From Belliella buryatensis (lineage in GTDB: Bacteria > Bacteroidota > Bacteroidia > Cytophagales > Cyclobacteriaceae): 64,000 bases of DNA. Numbering within the stretch: the stretch's first letter is position 1; every line of letters starts with the position of its first letter. Shown here piece by piece: positions 61,677 through 64,000 of this stretch. The notes beneath the pieces are model-generated. The model saw only the letters and a program-made list of their open reading frames with translations. It did no database searches and was not told where the DNA came from. The stretch spans positions 124,001 through 188,000 of the forward strand of contig NZ_FZOK01000007.1 of NCBI RefSeq assembly GCF_900188245.1, written 5' to 3'. A program made the translations under genes and the position numbers.

Positions 61677-63995
61677 TTAATTTTTGATCAATTTCAATAC
61701 CTCAAGATGCTTACCATCATAAGCATGTATCAGATACATCCCAGTTTGCAGTGAATCTCCATTGAAATTATTATTAAAATCCTCGTAACCACATATGTTT
61801 ATCAGGATTCCATTAGAGTCATAGATTTGGATGGTGGAAGATGCTGGATCAAAATAGTTAGGCAGGGTCAGGTGTAATTGTTCGGTTTTGACTGGATTGG
61901 GATAGATACTCGCTTTGGGACTGAATTCGTTTAGTCCCTCTAGCCGAAAGACTCGGCTGTAAACGCTCTTACCTTCAAGGTTGGTGAATTTGATTCTAAA
62001 GAATATTCTTCCTTTTGGTTTTTCCCAGGAGTATAGGAAGTGGTGGACTAAAATATCTTTTTCAGAAGGTAGCTTTGCAACGCTTTTGAAATGCTCTACT
62101 TGGTCTATGGCCTTTTCGATTTCAAAGACTCCTTGCTCTTCACTGGCTGCTATTTTCCAAGAGATATTTACCTCACCTGATTTCCAGATTGCTTTATGAT
62201 TAATAAAATTAATTGGTAGGATAGAAAGATATCGGTAACTACCAATGGTGAAAGTTTGATTATTGAGCTCGTCATAAGTTAGATTTCTTCTAGCCCAAAG
62301 TGTATCTGCATCCACTCCGGGCAAATGTAGACCAGGTGCGGGGATGCCATTGCTGACAATCCTCAAATCGTCTACTGCATCGACTATGAGATTTTCTGCA
62401 GCCAATTCCATTTCGATGGGGTCTGACCCGGCTGACAGACCTTCGATTTCGAAGTAAGAGTTGAGTTGATAGAGAATGGGTGTACCGTCCGTATCATCGA
62501 AGTCTGGCTCCCAATTTGAGCCAGGAATCTCAATGTACCGCACTTGAAAGTCACCACCAGGAGATGTCCCAGATAGTCGTAGCCTCCTCACTCCACCCTG
62601 ATAGATATCTTCAAAAGGAAAATGTGCATTTTCATTGGTCAATATCGAAGGGAAATTATTATAAAAAAGTCTGTGGATATTTCTCCAAGTACCACCTAGG
62701 TATCTAAATACACCAGCCCCATCTGTATTGACATACAGGTCGTAGCCGTTGAAGTCAATTTGCCCACTTTCCATGATCCAATTACCTAGACTGCGGAGAT
62801 CGTTGAAAGTTACAATTCTGCCGCTTGGTTTGTTTACATGTATTTGGCTTAAGTCAAGTTCCCAATTGACAATTTGCTGCTCTCCCATACCTTGAAATCT
62901 TAGCAAGGTTGGGCCATCACTTGGGGCTGGCCCTGTTAGTCTGCCAATATCCCCGGTGAGAAAAACTGAATCGGGAAGAAGTTTTACGGCAGTATTTTCA
63001 AAAAAAAGGTTATGATAGGTTTTTGGATTGCCAGAACTGGCAAAAGTAGTGCTGATTAAGCGTTGTGTACCTGCATTGGAGCGGTAGTAGGTATTGCCTT
63101 CAAAGCGAAATTCAGCCACATCCATTTGCGGGTTATTGCCAAGCAGTACGAGATTAGCTCCTGGCTTCAGGTGAAAAAGTGCTGCAGGGATCGTATTCGT
63201 TCGTCTGATAATCTGCTCTTGAGGAGGTCCAGGGCATTGAGAGATAAAGGTAGCGCCGGGTTCTATGATAAAGTCTCCATAAGGGCCTGTACCATTGAAC
63301 ATCGCTTGTACATTATAAGAAAAAGTAGAGCAAGCTGGAATACCATCTGTGTTAAGTGTTTGAACTACTGTTCCCGATTCAATAATGAAAGCATTTGCTT
63401 TGAAGCCTGAATTGACGGTGAGTGATTGTCCAGGATTTGCTCTGAATCGAACTTGGAATCTACTGTTAAGTGTATTCGCACTCCAAGAAGATCTATCTAC
63501 TACATTTCTACTGTTTCCAATGAAAACAATACTTCCTGTTTGTGGATAAATCCAATCCGTAGTGGCATTGGAGACATTATTGATCGTGAACTGCCCTAAT
63601 TCCAATCTAAAAGCTCTCAGCGCTCCATTAACTCTAAGTTCAAAAGTTTGCAAGTTCAAAAGCCTTCCTGGGCTAGCGGCACTAAAAAGATAAAGGTTAT
63701 TGACTGATTCATTTGCTCTAATTCTGATTTCATTGCCTTGCTGAAAAAACACATTATTCCCAATTTCAGGCTTAGTAGCAGCGGGTAGCCATGCTAACCC
63801 GTCCCACCTTTCCCAAATAGCAGGATTATCAAAGTCCCCAGAACTGATTGTTCTGTAATCTCCTATTTCTAAGGCTATCTGAGAAAAGCTAACGTAGGAA
63901 TATCCCATCTCTAAAAAAATAAACAAGATAATCCTGTAAATTCGTGCTGAATTTAAGGTCAACTGCGTGCCATATTTTCTTTTCAAAAAGTCCAT
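61677..63995 (-). CDS. T9SS type A sorting-domain secreted protein
   Basis: A 772-residue protein that begins 5 bases from the window end, with a signal-like segment (RIYRIILFIFLEMGYSYVSF) after a basic start, so it is probably complete but a start farther upstream cannot be excluded. The body is repetitive beta-rich, like G8/autotransporter-style repeats (PAIWERWDGLAWLPAATKPE, NNVFFQQGNEIRIRANES). A predicted Ig-like part precedes the C-terminal sorting domain ASIYPNPVKTEQLHLTLPNY ... TGMYLIHAYDGKHLEVLKLI, the type A signal for T9SS export and cell-surface attachment. Function unknown. Confidence 0.8.
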   Translation of the reverse strand: MDFLKRKYGTQLTLNSARIYRIILFIFLEMGYSYVSFSQIALEIGDYRTISSGDFDNPAIWERWDGLAWLPAATKPEIGNNVFFQQGNEIRIRANESVNNLYLFSAASPGRLLNLQTFELRVNGALRAFRLELGQFTINNVSNATTDWIYPQTGSIVFIGNSRNVVDRSSWSANTLNSRFQVRFRANPGQSLTVNSGFKANAFIIESGTVVQTLNTDGIPACSTFSYNVQAMFNGTGPYGDFIIEPGATFISQCPGPPQEQIIRRTNTIPAALFHLKPGANLVLLGNNPQMDVAEFRFEGNTYYRSNAGTQRLISTTFASSGNPKTYHNLFFENTAVKLLPDSVFLTGDIGRLTGPAPSDGPTLLRFQGMGEQQIVNWELDLSQIHVNKPSGRIVTFNDLRSLGNWIMESGQIDFNGYDLYVNTDGAGVFRYLGGTWRNIHRLFYNNFPSILTNENAHFPFEDIYQGGVRRLRLSGTSPGGDFQVRYIEIPGSNWEPDFDDTDGTPILYQLNSYFEIEGLSAGSDPIEMELAAENLIVDAVDDLRIVSNGIPAPGLHLPGVDADTLWARRNLTYDELNNQTFTIGSYRYLSILPINFINHKAIWKSGEVNISWKIAASEEQGVFEIEKAIDQVEHFKSVAKLPSEKDILVHHFLYSWEKPKGRIFFRIKFTNLEGKSVYSRVFRLEGLNEFSPKASIYPNPVKTEQLHLTLPNYFDPASSTIQIYDSNGILINICGYEDFNNNFNGDSLQTGMYLIHAYDGKHLEVLKLIKN

Positions 63996-64000
63996 GTTTT

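Noticed and set aside
63541-63549. Perfect DnaA box TGTGGATAA
   Set aside because: Single box inside a coding gene, without neighbours; expected by chance.

Overview
The window is a 64 kb chromosomal segment of a Bacteroidota bacterium, most likely order Cytophagales and close to Cyclobacteriaceae (Algoriphagus/Belliella/Cyclobacterium-like). The signs are a SusC/SusD pair, two proteins with type IX secretion (T9SS)-style C-termini, several exact TAnnTTTG -7 promoter boxes close to start codons, a bacterial GH3 protein, a kynurenine pathway cluster, a CheB-CheR-kinase hybrid, and AT-rich DNA with weak Shine-Dalgarno signals. The genus is inference. I saw no tRNA, rRNA, CRISPR array or complete insertion sequence.

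0-9 kb: the 3' part of a GH3 gene, a LolC/E-type permease with rbfA, a polytopic membrane protein, then a 450 bp intergenic region with a tight cluster of DnaA boxes (candidate oriC). Two exported thioredoxin-like proteins follow. Next comes a minus-strand haao-kynU-kmo cluster that carries kynurenine to the quinolinate precursor for NAD synthesis.

9-27 kb: an M19 dipeptidase; a degenerate thiamine pyrophosphokinase-like protein; an overlapping outer-membrane protein/response regulator/histidine kinase operon; a low-complexity secreted protein; a zinc-ribbon/membrane protein/prmC operon; an RsmB/NOP-type methyltransferase, pheS, a truncated RhuM gene, a THUMP-like methyltransferase, asd, a giant lamin-tail secreted protein, a zinc-less DksA/TraR-like protein, scpB and a SprT-like protease.

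26.5-36 kb: a tightly coupled operon with an MFS permease, trehalase, a TonB-domain lipoprotein gene interrupted by an in-frame stop, a purple-acid-phosphatase-like enzyme, an SDR and a D-Ala-D-Ala dipeptidase. A ThuA gene, also interrupted by an in-frame stop, follows. Then come an ECF sigma factor, a short anti-sigma-like protein and a Spy-like/TonB-plug-like chimera, and a parDE toxin-antitoxin pair.

36-47 kb: a DUF4221 lipoprotein gene with a third in-frame stop, a 6-bladed beta-propeller lipoprotein with a tiny Cys-rich secreted peptide gene upstream and a perfect 32 bp palindrome between them, several intergenic repeat families, htpG, and the CheB/CheR/PAS/kinase hybrid.

46.8-52 kb: cytochrome c maturation genes ccmB-ccmC-ccmD-ccmE-ccmF, without ccmA; CcmE has a Cys where the classical heme-binding His sits.

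52-64 kb: small envelope proteins, a dipeptidyl peptidase IV, a 161 bp partial duplicate of the ridA 3' end, a MITE-like element, a SusC-SusD-lipoprotein operon, intact ridA and a T9SS-exported protein. The SusCD block lies between the two ridA 3' copies, which looks like an island or cassette inserted at the 3' end of ridA. The most notable points are the candidate oriC, the ridA-bracketed SusCD block, three otherwise intact genes each with a single nonsense codon, the hairpin repeat family, and the Cys-rich peptide/palindrome/beta-propeller unit.
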